Shown piece by piece: positions 20,044-30,155 of a stretch of 64,000 bases of DNA. The stretch's first letter is position 1; each line of letters starts with the position of its first letter. The stretch covers positions 186,001 to 250,000 of the forward strand of contig JAKZZE010000012.1 in the NCBI GenBank assembly GCA_024220505.1, read 5' to 3'. The notes below the pieces were generated by a model. That model made no database searches. It was not told where the DNA came from and worked only from the letters and a program-made list of their open reading frames with translations. The DNA comes from Rhizopus arrhizus. Lineage: Eukaryota > Mucoromycota > Mucoromycetes > Mucorales > Rhizopodaceae. The position numbers were made by a program, and so were the translations under genes.

Positions 20044-20581
20044 ATTCTTCAGCTTCTTTTTTTTTTTTCCCAAACGCAACTATTTTGTTACGTTCTGTTA
20101 CACGCTTCAAATGAACTAAGCTAAAGATCACAGACTGCCTTCCTAATATGTATTCTTTTGATCAAAATAATCACAATGTGTTTTTGTTTTCCGCATTTTG
20201 CCCTCAAAAATAAAAAAAAGAAAATGTCGGTCTTTCAACGATAGAGGAGAACAGGCTTTCCAAAAAGAGACTATTTGAAAAAAAAAAGACACTTTTTTAA
20301 AACATGAATAACTCTATGAATACTTACACCACAAAAAAAATAATAAAATTATTAAATTTCTTTATTTTTTTCGCACCTAAATCTTTTTTCAAAATTCAAA
20401 AAGGTGCAATACAGAGCATTTTAATTTTTTTCGTTTAATCAAAGTTATTTAAATCGTTGAAATTTTGATGTTAGAAATGACTGCCAATGACTGATAACGC
20501 TGAAAATCACCAACTATTTGCAGTGCGGCTTTCCAAAAAAGAGTCAAGTTTACCTTTTTAACCAAAAGCGAAAGAAAAGTG

Positions 20582-20596
20582 GGCTTCTTGGTTTAG
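20582..20596 (+). repeat. 15-bp tRNA-Pro 5'-end fragment at LINE C 5' junction
   Basis: Third copy of GGCTTCTTGGTTTAG, followed by ACGAAAGTTTTTATT. It belongs to LINE C, whose 5' region resumes to the right of CACTA-1. Confidence 0.7.
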
Positions 20597-20612
20597 ACGA
20601 AAGTTTTTATTT

Positions 20613-21060
20613 TATTTTTATTGGTCAAATATGCAGGCGACATTTGTGTTATTAATTGCTTGACCACAGAACGAACTGGGAAAGCATACAAACTGTTAAG
20701 GGGGAAGGGAAGGGAGGGTAAGCAAGGCAATTATTTTGGCTGAAGCGACAGACGAAGACTTGGGACAGAGAGAGAGAGACATGCTTCATTAAGCCCGAGG
20801 TGGGCATCCTTGCAACGCTGATAATGCTGCTCACCAAACAGCACACAACGCAGACCGACCAGAACAGCAGCGGCGTCAAAACCCAGGGAGGAAAGAGAGA
20901 ACAGAAAGGGATGCCAACGGGGACACCGAAAGGGAGGGAAGGTGGACCAGATACCCAGCTGGCACGCAACGCAACACACAGGCGGGACACACCGAAAGCC
21001 AGAGACGACGCACGTTAAGGAAGTCATGTGACCGTGCGTGGAAGAGACGGTGCGAGGAAG
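20613..21060 (-). mobile_element. GC-rich element fragment, possibly 3' part of another retroelement
   Basis: A GC-rich block in AT-rich surroundings, with overlapping minus-strand frames of 70-120 codons and a minus-strand end AATAAAAATAAAATAAAAAC. It lies where the next LINE of the tandem array would be: its minus-strand 3' end meets the 5' end of LINE C, and its other end abuts a tRNA T-arm. I see no RT motif, so assignment as a 5'-truncated LINE rests on position and composition only. Confidence 0.4.
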
Positions 21061-21085
21061 GCAGGATTCGAACCTGCATGTCCAA
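21061..21085 (-). other. 3' half of a split tRNA-like sequence (B box)
   Basis: On the minus strand GCAGGTTCGAATCCTGC forms a perfect T-arm: 5-bp stem, TTCGAAT loop and a B-box match. The matching 5' half with an A box is at 28,883-28,940, on the other side of CACTA-2. Rejoined across one CAA, the two give a tRNA-like sequence. I cannot fold a normal anticodon arm or acceptor stem, so it may be a decayed tRNA or a tRNA-derived SINE. Confidence 0.6.
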
Positions 21086-21299
21086 CACTGCACATAATTG
21101 CTATATATATAGCATTATATTTGACAGAATATAATGAGATATTTCGGGTTTACGTCAATATATTTACAGATTCCATAAAATATGTACTTCGCATATTTTG
21201 CTCGAAATGTTAAGATATGTATATAAAATACCGTGTTACTTTTGGTGACGCGCCGCTTCATTGTTCTTTCTACGATGATACACAAACATAACGCTTTTC

Positions 21300-21470
21300 C
21301 ATTGGACCTTACATGCTTGCGTTTCTCTTTGATGCTACTTCTTTATTGGCTTATTGCCTTTTAACAAAGCTTCCTTATAGGTCTATTTCTCTTTAAAATT
21401 ACTTCTTTATTGGCTTATTGCCTTTTACAATACTTTCTTATTGGTTTATTATGATTATATATAGCTCTGG
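21300..21470. repeat. Subterminal repeats of CACTA-2
   Basis: At least three near copies of ACTTCTTTATTGGCTTATTG followed by CCTTTTA, spaced 30-60 bp, close to the left terminus. They resemble the unit in CACTA-1 and are probable transposase binding sites. The right subterminal part has different short repeats (AATTCCAACATTGC type, 27,880-27,960). Confidence 0.65.
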
Positions 21471-22325
21471 ATGATTTGTATTAGGAAAAAAATAGGCTTA
21501 AAATACAGTATTATTGGTCAAAAATGTGGTTTTATTCATTTATTTTTGGGCTCTTTTGCCATATTGATTATATATTATTAGTTCATTTGATTATTAAATA
21601 TGATTTAAAAAAAAAGAGGGGGGGGAGGAGCAGGGAATTTATGGGAATAATGAAACATCACCTTTAAACGGTAGATACAAAAAAAAATTTTTTTTTTTCA
21701 AAATTGCGCTTACCTTGACCTCAGAAGCATCAAACAATAGAATATAGCAGACAAATCAGACAAAGCAAACAAATACAATGAAGCAGCCTCAAAAGAGATC
21801 AAAAGCAATATAAAGATGAAGACAGTAGACTAAGCAGGAGGAAAGTAGAATCAAAGCTAGATAAAATGAAAGATTAATTACAGTGAAACATGATGTACCC
21901 GACTTTCTTACATTAAACCTCTTTAAAAACCAGAAGACGATGCCAAACTATTCAAACAGCTTCAGAATCAAGCCTAGAAAACTAAATTTGATTGTTAATA
22001 AAGATAATGAAGGTTTAAAAGCATACTTACCACATAAACAGATACAGAAAAGACTCAAGAACTTATGACAGCCATGAGTATATCTATAAATCTTTAATAA
22101 AGAACATTAGAAAAAAAAATTTTAAAAAAAAGAGAGACTTACTTGGGATAACAAATCAAAAAAAAGAAAGAAAGAAAAGAAAAGATTCATCTGAGACATC
22201 AATCCTTTTATAGATTTTTTGACTTGAATAGAACTGAGTTTACAGTTGAACGCAATAGTATTTAAGATGTATCTAGCTTCAATGTTATGTTTCTTTACTT
22301 TTCCTTCAAAGTACCTTCTATCATT

Positions 22326-23671
22326 ATGTCTGACCGTATTATCGAATTCAACCCTGCACCTGCCAATGCTCGTGGTCCTAGCTCTACTGGGCAGCCAATT
22401 GCTGTTCCTTCCCGTGTTGCTTTTCCTGAGGTTGTCTCAAGCGATGCTGTTTTTGATAGCTTTGCCTATCCTAGACCTGGCTTCCCTCCTATTACCAATG
22501 TCCAGAAGCGAATGCGTGAGGCTGAGGACATTGGAAGTGATGAATCTTCTTTTTCCTTCTCCATTTATATGGATATGAAAAAGGAAATTGACTCTCTGAA
22601 GGAGATGTTAAGGAAAGAACAGGAAGAAAAGCGTGCCTTGCAAGTGGCATTTAGCAAGCTGAAAGAAGAATATAGAGAGCTTGAGGAAGCCTCAAGCAAA
22701 AGTGCAAAGCCAATTGCAACAGCTATCAAAGTAAGATTATTAATAATTTAATTTCAAACAAGTGTACTAATTACTTTTTTTTTTTCTTAAAATATAGGAT
22801 GCTGTGAGGAATCATTACAATGATTTACCTCCATCATCTAAGTACGATCTCAGCAAGCCTTTAAAGTCTGCTGAGAATCAGAGAGTACTTAAGCTGTTGC
22901 AAGAGTATGTCAATAGCCATTATGCTTACAAGAGTACTAATGGCCGAGACTTACGAAGATACCTTGAACGACAGTACTATACCAAGAAAGCTGGTATGGC
23001 TGGAGAAGAGGTTGGTTTTGTCGACGAGTTTATGAAAAAAAGAAAGGCTGCCAAAACAACTCGCAAAAATACGGTAAGTAAAATAAAAGTCATAATTATC
23101 ATATATTTGACTTTTTTTTTTTTAGAAAATCAAGGCACGTAAGGCTATATATGAGCAGTACAAGGATCAAGGTGTTTACGAAAGCTATCCCAACTGTGAG
23201 TACTTGCTTCAACAGCAATATATGTCTGAAGAAGAAGACATGTATAACGACGAAACAATGGACAAGGTGGAGGAAATTCTTCTTGAACAAAATCCAGATA
23301 GAATAACTCCTTTTACTGAAAAGGAACGTATGTCTGTCTTGTGTACGAAAACCATTGATTATTTTGAAGTTCGTGTACCAAAGTATAGATCCCCTGCAGT
23401 GAGTTTAATTAATATCTTTTTAAGCGCAATTAACTAATTATCCGACATTTAGTGTACCGAATTTTTCAACCTGTTGGATAATCAAATAGAAAATGACAGG
23501 GCCAAAAGACAAAGGACTGGAACCAGCAACATTCAGTCTCTTCCTCGCATTCGAAGAAAATATTCGTTGCCTGTTCCCAGCTTGATAAAAAAAGAAAATA
23601 TAACTGAACAAAGCATCGCCTGGGCTTTTGGTGATGAGTTAGTATCGAATGAAGATAACTTGCAGTTGTAA
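22326..23671 (+). CDS. CACTA-2 accessory protein (coiled coil; 390 aa)
   Basis: Four exons in phase 0: 22,326-22,730, 22,798-23,073, 23,126-23,398 and 23,453-23,671, with introns of 52-67 bp. I start at MSDRIIEFNPAPANARG because it parallels the CACTA-1 protein start. An in-frame upstream ATG at 22,287 would add 13 residues. Exon 1 has a disordered Pro/Ser-rich leader, then a long coiled coil (DMKKEIDSLKEMLRKEQEEK, KLKEEYRELEEAS). Exon 2 is basic (RDLRRYLERQYYTKK; KKRKAAKTTRK). Exon 3 is acidic and the tail basic. It shares exon number, phase, order and position with the CACTA-1 accessory gene, and stops 114 bp before the end of the convergent transposase. Function unknown; a DNA-binding or assembly partner is plausible. 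Confidence 0.82.
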
Positions 23672-23785
23672 AAATAATCATTTGCGAAATAAAAAAAAAA
23701 TTAAAAAGGAATACGGAATTTGAATTTTTGGTTTTATTTTTTATTTTATCTTTTTATTCTTCACTCTTTTTTTTTTTTTTTTTTT

Positions 23786-26757
23786 TTACAAGTCAATGGT
23801 TTTTCTTGGAAGAGGTAAAAAAACAACATGATTATCAGGATAACCTTTTTTCATTGCAACGCAAGTAAAAATACGTGATACTGGAAGAATGCAGTCTGAA
23901 TCAGCAGGTCGAAATGAGTTATGATAGTACGCGGCACCAAGACATTCAAACCCTTGAAAGGGATGAAGTGGAGGATTGTACCAACGTACAAAAGCAAAGG
24001 TATGCTCATCAAAGGCTTCTGGTACAAAGACTTGACCATTTGGAAGGACAGATTTTTTCATTTGAAGCTGATGGCTAAAATAATATTGAACTTCGCCAAT
24101 TCGCATTTCAGGCTCTTGTCCAAGAACAGCAGAATTACAAGCAACTTCAATATAGCAACCACGAGTAGCACGCGATGCCTTTGACCGATATCTTTGTCCA
24201 AGAATTTGAATTTCAGAAAAAAGAGAAATATCGGGAAGCACCATTGTAGACAACTTGTCAAATTCTTCTGGAGTGAATGCACTTGCAAACGTTCGATCAG
24301 CATATACTAGTTTGTAAAAAGAGAAAAGATAACCATAGTGGTCTCGATTCAATCTATCTACATTAACTTTGTGTCTAACGAAAGCTTGCGTATCAGGAGG
24401 TAGAATTTCAGCACCAGTGAAGATATCATTCAAACGTAGAGGAGCACTGACAAATAAACTGAAATCAAAGCAGGTCGAAGTAGATGAAGAAGCAACTAGG
24501 GAATCAGAAGGCGTTGGTGACAAGTAACCAAAGGAAGACATCATCACAGGATTCTGTTTAATTCCTTGTGGTAAGTTACGGATGTAGTCACCATAGTGCA
24601 CAACGGAAAGAAACTTCTTCATATATGTAACTTCGAACGCTGTTTTGTAGTTTACTGTCATCTTCTTAATGTCGCCATTAAGCCTCTCAAAGCCATACAA
24701 CCAAAATGCGTATATTGGGCCAAAGTCTTGGATAGAGTCCTTTAGATGCAGATGAAGATGCATATTTGGAGTGACCATCTCTGGACCATACAATTCAACA
24801 ACACCTATGACAAACTCATGGAATAGCTTGTGGGCCATCATGGCTTCATTCTGAGTAATGCATGGACGACATACGATGTGACAGGCCTGTACAAACTTTG
24901 CCCAATTTTCTTTGTGACGGACTGGAAGATGAGACTTCAGTAAAAGGGGCGAAAGAGCAAGACACCAGGTTCTCCATTCATCAGCCTTTAAGTCAGAAAA
25001 ATTGCTGGCAATTTTCTGATTGATTGGCGTGTATTGTGCTGGCAGTATGATATCGTTTGCTTCCTTTTGCATTTCTTTCAAGTCAGCATCGGTCAAATAT
25101 AATTCATGGGTAAGGTCACAAATAGTAGTACGCCATATTTTAACCATTTTCTTTGCTGTTCCTAGGAAAAGGCCATGCATAGGATCAATGGCAGTACAAC
25201 GAACAAGATCAAGGTATTCCAAGTCATGTAGGGCAGAAAATCGAGTACCAAATTTCTGTTCCAAGTCAACTCTTTGTTTCTTTGTAGATGCTTCTTTCCA
25301 ATTTCTTGCATGATGACGATTTTCAATATTGGTACGAAGTGACCAAGCACCAAGATCTTCAAGACCAAAAGAAAAATCACGTTGAAGATTTGTATTGTAA
25401 CGAGCAGGAAATGCTGTTGAGCATTTATTACAAGGTACAGTTGCATTGAATGAAGTAAACCCACTAACCTTTCGGCTAGCAGGAATATCACAAGCAATCA
25501 AAAACAGAGCAGCACGAACTTTGACAGGAGCATTGGGAGAATCAGCTGTACATGTGAAGAAGTCACCATAATAGAGATCCTTTAGCTCCTTCACCAAAAC
25601 TTGCAAATAGTTGTTGATTTGCATGTCTTTAGGTTCTTTGGGTCCAGGAATAACACAAACCAAGATGATATTTTCTTTTTTGTATCTGATGGATCTTGGA
25701 AGATTGTTTATCGTCAAGTAAACAGCACCAACAGAGTACACGGTTCTTTTTGAAGATTGAAACCAATCGACATTCAAAGTGAACAGAAGAGATCTAGCTT
25801 GACTGGTAAATATATTACCATCTCTATCTTTGAATTCATTCCAAAATTGACCATCATAGATATCGTACATAGTGTTGTTATGACGAGTACGATAGCGCCA
25901 TGCTTCAATTGCTGATTCAAAGCCTGGTCGTGAGAACATCACTGTCAAAGCGTACTTGATCGAATTGAATGCCGAGACCTTGTTAGCGTACATCTTGCTT
26001 GCACCAATATTCACAGATTGAAAGAGCTGTGCATTGCAAATGCCTTGGAATTCGGAAAAAGTACACCTTGAGTCACAATGAATTGCTTCAGGTTCATATA
26101 GTGTGTGGCATTCAGGGCAGACAACAAGGCGAAACATACCTTTATAGGTATAATCGATTCCAACAGCATTTCGAAGAGTATCCAACTTGGCAGGAAAGAT
26201 TGGTTCGTAATTCAAGAGGATAACAAGATCGTTAGCAAATTTCATTACTGTTTCCGCAGCATATTCAGAAATGAAAAACAGCTGGAAATAGGTCAAGAAA
26301 ATTGCTATAAAAGCAACAACATCATTTTGAAATCCTTCAAGTTTAACTAAAAGTTGACAAAGTAAGTATTTTATCTTTTACTAACACAATTTTAGAAGAC
26401 GTTTACCTTTGGGCACATTAAATTCAACAACATCCATACAACTGGAGGCATCATCTTCACCATCGTCAGTGATTTGCCAATTAGAAAAGTCTTCATCACC
26501 ATCATTCTCAGAATCATTTTCACTTGACGGAATCACTTCATTATTGGCATTAACTTCTGGAGTTGCCTCTGATTCACCTGTTTATATATGATGCGTTAGC
26601 AAAAGAATTATTTTAATGTAAGTAACAAACCTTTAACAGCTTCTTTTTTTCTATGGCGAGCAAGAGTCCATTGCGTAACAACTTGGTACTTGCCTACTTC
26701 TCCTCCAGAGCATTGGGTACAGTAACAATGGAATTTGTATGGGCTTGAAGAGTACAT
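23786..26757 (-). CDS. CACTA-2 transposase, tnp2 type (952 aa)
   Basis: Three exons: 26,757-26,631, 26,577-26,407 and 26,346-23,786; phases agree and total 2,859 nt. The N-terminus has a Cys/His motif (FHCYCTQCSGGEVG ... LARHRKK), then an acidic exon. A second Cys cluster (VVCPECHTLYEPEAIHC) follows. The tnp2 core includes LNVDWFQSSKR, IILVCVIPGPKEPKD, CDIPASRKVSGF, VPCNKCSTAFPARY, AIDPMHGLFLGTAKKM, LKADEWRTWCLALSPLLLK, NMHLHLHLKDSIQDFGP and FWLYGFERLNGDIKKM. It is homologous to the CACTA-1 transposase but ~100 aa longer. It is open throughout, so the element may be autonomous. Expected role: cleavage and strand transfer at element ends in the nucleus. Confidence 0.92.
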
Positions 26758-28882
26758 TATAAATACAATAAAGAATGTGTGTTACTAGATATATACTGTT
26801 TGATTAATAGCAACAATTGATGTTATTTATACTTTTTGAATATACAAATTTTTACCGTTATTTCAATTCATCGGCTAAAAATAATAATACAAGGAGGATG
26901 GGAAGATGCAGGAAAGATAATGGATAAATATGACATGTTGTCTTCTTGACGAATCAATCAAGAATGGTGTGAATTGTTCATTGATTTAACAATATTTATC
27001 AAATAGGATTACATTGATCTGCTATCCTTAAAAACAGGTTCCGATATGGTTCTTTAAATACCGATATGAACAATACATCAAAGACGATCATTGCAGAAGT
27101 CTCATATTTATTTATAGAGATATGGTTTTACTATGATTCAGTAGTATTAAATTTATCTATGAGTATTTGCTTTTTGTATAAATACAACAAAAACTTTTAT
27201 ACAATTGATATGTCGCTTTATGAACTCCTTATATACAGCTTCAAAATCAAACAATAAGAACCTTTAATACTCAGTTTGAAGTTCCAGAGGAAGAACAAGT
27301 TTCAATTGATGTTGTTATGTTACCGACATTATACAAGTGCCGCTAAACAAGAATAAATTTTTCATCAAGTAAAATCAATTCAACTTTTGTGTTAAGATAT
27401 TTGAATCTTTTCCCATCATATTCAGTATTATATTGATTGACTTACATAAGTGCACTACTTTACAAAAAAAAATGATGGAGTTTAGTTAAGTGTACTGCGG
27501 TAATCCAAAAAAAAAAAGAAAAAAAAAAAGGCAAAGTAATGATATTCTTAATCAAAGATAGGACAAAAAACTCATTAATAAAGGCATATATATTGAATAA
27601 TAAATTGTAATTAGCACACAAAGGCAAATGAATTAAAACATCTGCAGTTGACGTCTCAGCTAGATTTTTTTTTTTTCAAAGTACTTAATCAAAAAAAAAA
27701 TTTCCAATTTCAGTGCAATTTCTAAAACCGCTTTTTATAACCCAAAGTAAATCTCTGTATGCCCTATAAATAAAACGAAGGTCCTGTAAGTAGGTTTGTT
27801 CAACTTAAGACAATTTGTAAAAGTAAGTATTCTTTTGCAATGTCACTTTAACATTCTTTTTTTTTTAACATGCACGTAATTCCAACATTGCTTTTTTCAC
27901 ATGCAAGTAATTCCGACATTGCAATTGTCTAATTTCAACATTACTTTTTCTTTTTTTCTAAATCTATCAAATGTTCTATTTTATTTCATTAACAATAACT
28001 CTTTCTTATAGTCTCTGTTATAAGGAATCTCAAGACATGTAAATTCACTTGATGTTAATATTGTTGTTTCTTTTTGCAATTAAAAATAAAAATGATTACC
28101 AAACCCATACCCTTCTATTTTCTGCTTAGCTTTAGTCCTTTAAACATTGCACTATCATCTTTGATAGATGCTATTTTCCTTACGGTCAAAAAAAGAAATA
28201 CCATTTTCTTTTTTCTTTTTTCTTTTTTTTTTTCCTTTTTCCTTGTTCATTTTTGTTTCTAGCTTTTATCTTTTATTTAACGTTTATATTTATTACTTCC
28301 CTATAGACCATTCTTTTATTTCAATTGTAAATAATTAATTTTACACTTCGTTGGATAAAAGCATTGAACTCATGTTCCCTTTCACAATTTAAGCAATATT
28401 GCTCTCTATCTTCTCATTATAAACGTACAATTTTTTTTTGGGTAGATATACTAAGTACTCTCTTTTTTTTTTGCAGTATAGCAAATCGAGTATGCTTTGC
28501 AAGAGGACGTCGCAACTCAAGCAGTTAAATTTCCGAGCTTACAGTCCAATGGATTTACGTTATTGACCTTTGTTGAAATTAAAAAATCATACACTGAATT
28601 TGAAAACTTTTCATTTTCCCAATTTATAAGTTTGCATGGATTCATGTAGTACAAAAGAGACAAAAATTTTTTTACAAGAAATACAATTTCTTTTTATTCA
28701 ATATACAGATTATAAACATATATATATCGTTATAGATATAACATATGTTTTTTTCTAGGTTTTTTTTGATACAAATATTATATATCTATCCTGCAAATTC
28801 AAATTTGTATTATTTTATTCGAAGTTCAACTGTTAAAACACCCGAAGTATAATAATTTAGAATATAGGGATTGGGTGCAGTG
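26758..28882. other. Right subterminal region of CACTA-2, no gene seen
   Basis: AT-rich, with poly(T)/poly(A) runs and short AATTCCAACATTGC-type repeats near 27,880-27,960. Open frames here are 60 codons or shorter and have no recognisable content. The first ~100 bp next to 26,757 should contain the transposase promoter. Confidence 0.6.
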
Positions 28883-28940
28883 CAATGGACACTCAACCCA
28901 TACGGTAGCGCCTTAACCACTACGACAAACACCCACACCT
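28883..28940 (-). other. 5' half of the split tRNA-like sequence (A box)
   Basis: On the minus strand TGTCGTAGTGGTTAAGGCG matches a D-arm/A-box (28,909-28,927). It continues into CAA at the CACTA-2 boundary, and the T-arm half is at 21,061-21,085. It lies back-to-back with tRNA-Pro, which starts at 28,941 on the other strand. Confidence 0.6.
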
Positions 28941-29012
28941 GGCTTCTTGGTTTAGTGGTATAATTCTCGCTTAGGGTGCGAGAGGTCCCGGGTTCGATTC
29001 CCGGAGAAGCCC
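28941..29012 (+). tRNA. tRNA-Pro (anticodon AGG)
   Basis: 72-nt canonical cloverleaf: acceptor GGCTTCT/AGAAGCC with discriminator C, D-arm TTGGTTTAGTGGTATAA, anticodon stem CTCGC/GCGAG with loop TTAGGGT (AGG), T-arm CCGGG TTCGATT CCCGG. There is no intron. A and B boxes are intact. A T9 run about 55 bp downstream could terminate Pol III. It is flanked on the left by the LINE/CACTA block and on the right (92 bp from its 3' end) by LTR-like sequence. Its first 15 bases recur at three LINE junctions. Confidence 0.96.
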
Positions 29013-29103
29013 TGCATATTTCCAAAGCAACTTTGGTAGTGCTTATTTAGTTGATGGTGAATTGTTTTTTTTTTACTGTTCTTGTACTTTACTTTTAAGA
29101 TAT

Positions 29104-29555
29104 TGTGACGAAAACGGCAATCGGGTCGTACTGTGACGCAGTTGGTGTAACTTTTGCGGAAGAAGGGACTCAGTCCTAAGAGGGACTTAGTCGTAGGAGG
29201 GACCTCAGTCCTAGGAGGGACATCAGTCCCTGAAGATAAACAAAAAAAAGTTCAAAAAATAGAAAAACACAAAAAAATGACAATTGTATAAATATCCCCT
29301 TATCCTTTGACTTTTTGATATATACTTACTTTTGATATAACTTACTTTTTACTTTTGACATATTTTACTTTAACATAAAATAAAAAGAATATCTTCAAGG
29401 ATCTACATTTAAAATCTTTCTGATCCCTTACATATACATCAAATCAAGTCCTTTGAAGTCAAATTATCTTCATCGTATCAATTTTATATTCTCTTATCAA
29501 GAAAACTCTTTATTACTTTTTACTGTTTGATCTACAATACAAGATCTGGTGGTCA
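29104..29555 (+). mobile_element. LTR-like block 1 downstream of tRNA-Pro
   Basis: Starts TGTGACG and ends GATCTGGTGGTCA, with a TATAAATATCC promoter-like box near 29,287. The ending recurs in seven other places, and a complementary start (CGTCACA) closes the minus-strand block at 35,032. TG..CA ends suggest a solo LTR. No gag or pol was found and I could not see a clear 5-bp duplication, so the LTR assignment is inference from structure. Confidence 0.55.
29158..29231 (+). repeat. Four ~17-bp tandem repeats, AGGGACTCAGTCCTAAG type
   Basis: Four head-to-tail units AGGGACYTMAGTCSTAGG in block 1. Each is partly self-complementary (GGGACT..AGTCC), so the array can form small hairpins. It lies upstream of the TATA-like box, where enhancer repeats often sit in LTRs. 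Confidence 0.75.
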
Positions 29556-29799
29556 CTTACTACAAGCAAACCAAATTTATCAACATAAACACAAGCTTTT
29601 GATCTCAAATTCTTTTACACTTCAAAGAAAAGTCAAATTATTTCTAAACTCTTAAGGCCATTTAAACGAAACAATACCTATCACAAGAAAAATTACAGTA
29701 CAAATCCTTTCCGATGCAAGTCGTTTTGGCGACTTGAGTCAACAAAATGACTTGAGTCGCTAGACCGAAAACTTTTGGTTGAAGGAAAAATTAATCTAA

Positions 29800-30075
29800 T
29801 GTAACAAAGAAGCTAAAAAATGAAAAAAGTCAAAAAAATGAAAAAAGTCAAAAAAATGAAAAAAGTCAAAAAGAAAAAAAAAAAAAAATTACAGCATATA
29901 AATATCCCAACCATTTAGTCAAAGAAAAAGGACAGTACAGTTCTACTCATATATTTTATTATATATTTTATTCAATAAACAGGCAACCTTCTCATAAAAA
30001 GTTCCTGATCCCTTTATTTTTATCTTTACATTTTATTTACTTATATTTGATCTTACATAAAAGATCTGGTGGTCA
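29800..30075 (+). mobile_element. LTR-like block 2
   Basis: TGTAACAAAG start, GATCTGGTGGTCA end, TATAAATATCCC box near 29,901 and (A)n-GAAAAAAGTC repeats at 29,815-29,880. A minus-strand relative of its start closes at 58,938. The stretch 29,640-29,790 before it and 30,160-30,250 after it share ACAGTACAAATCC and GATGCAAGTCG sequences, so this is a repeated unit. Confidence 0.5.
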
Positions 30076-30155
30076 CTACAGTACCTTACTTTGAAATTTC
30101 AAGAAAACCTTCTATATAAAACACTCAACCAATCCACAAGCTTACAAAAATAACA
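29885..30155. repeat. Left arm of a ~265-bp inverted repeat
   Basis: Nearly identical (a handful of differences by eye) to the reverse complement of 36,176-36,436. Both arms contain the TATA-like box and the GATCTGGTGGTCA core. About 6 kb of mostly Tc1 DNA separates them. Confidence 0.85.

Larger units (their letters stand above)
13230..20525. mobile_element. CACTA (EnSpm) DNA transposon 1, 7,296 bp
   Basis: Termini CACTGCAAATAATTGG (left) and CCAACTATTTGCAGTG (right) are inverted copies. A 3-bp duplication CGG flanks the element at 13,227-13,229 and 20,526-20,528. Excising it restores LINE C. Inside are subterminal repeats, an accessory gene (plus) and a tnp2-type transposase gene (minus), convergent. 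Both genes appear intact. The stretch 19,230-20,520 holds no gene, only AT-rich right-side subterminal DNA with long homopolymer runs. Confidence 0.95.
8314..20612 (-). mobile_element. LINE copy C, interrupted near its 5' end by CACTA-1
   Basis: Third minus-strand LINE of the array. The 3' end is at 8,314 (same AGGAGTATATTG end as B), ORF2 8,555-12,112, ORF1 12,112-13,107, and the 5' region to 13,229. The 5' region resumes at 20,526 (CGGCTTTCCAAAAAAGAG, as in A at about 1,571) and runs to about 20,612. The two parts join exactly once the CACTA element and one CGG are removed. Confidence 0.9.
21086..28882. mobile_element. CACTA (EnSpm) DNA transposon 2, 7,797 bp
   Basis: Left terminus CACTGCACATAATTGCTATA; right terminus (complement) CACTGCACCCAATCCCTATA. 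These imperfect inverted repeats agree at about 17 of 24 positions. A CAA duplication flanks the element at 21,083-21,085 and 28,883-28,885. The gene plan matches CACTA-1: accessory gene plus, tnp2 transposase minus, convergent. The left terminus also resembles that of CACTA-1 (13 of 16). Confidence 0.9.

Noticed and set aside
27066..27257. 63-codon frame right of the CACTA-2 transposase
   Set aside because: Low-complexity AT-rich translation without splice partners or motifs.
28810..29025. 71-codon minus-strand frame over tRNA-Pro
   Set aside because: It runs through a canonical tRNA and the tRNA-like half; a chance frame.
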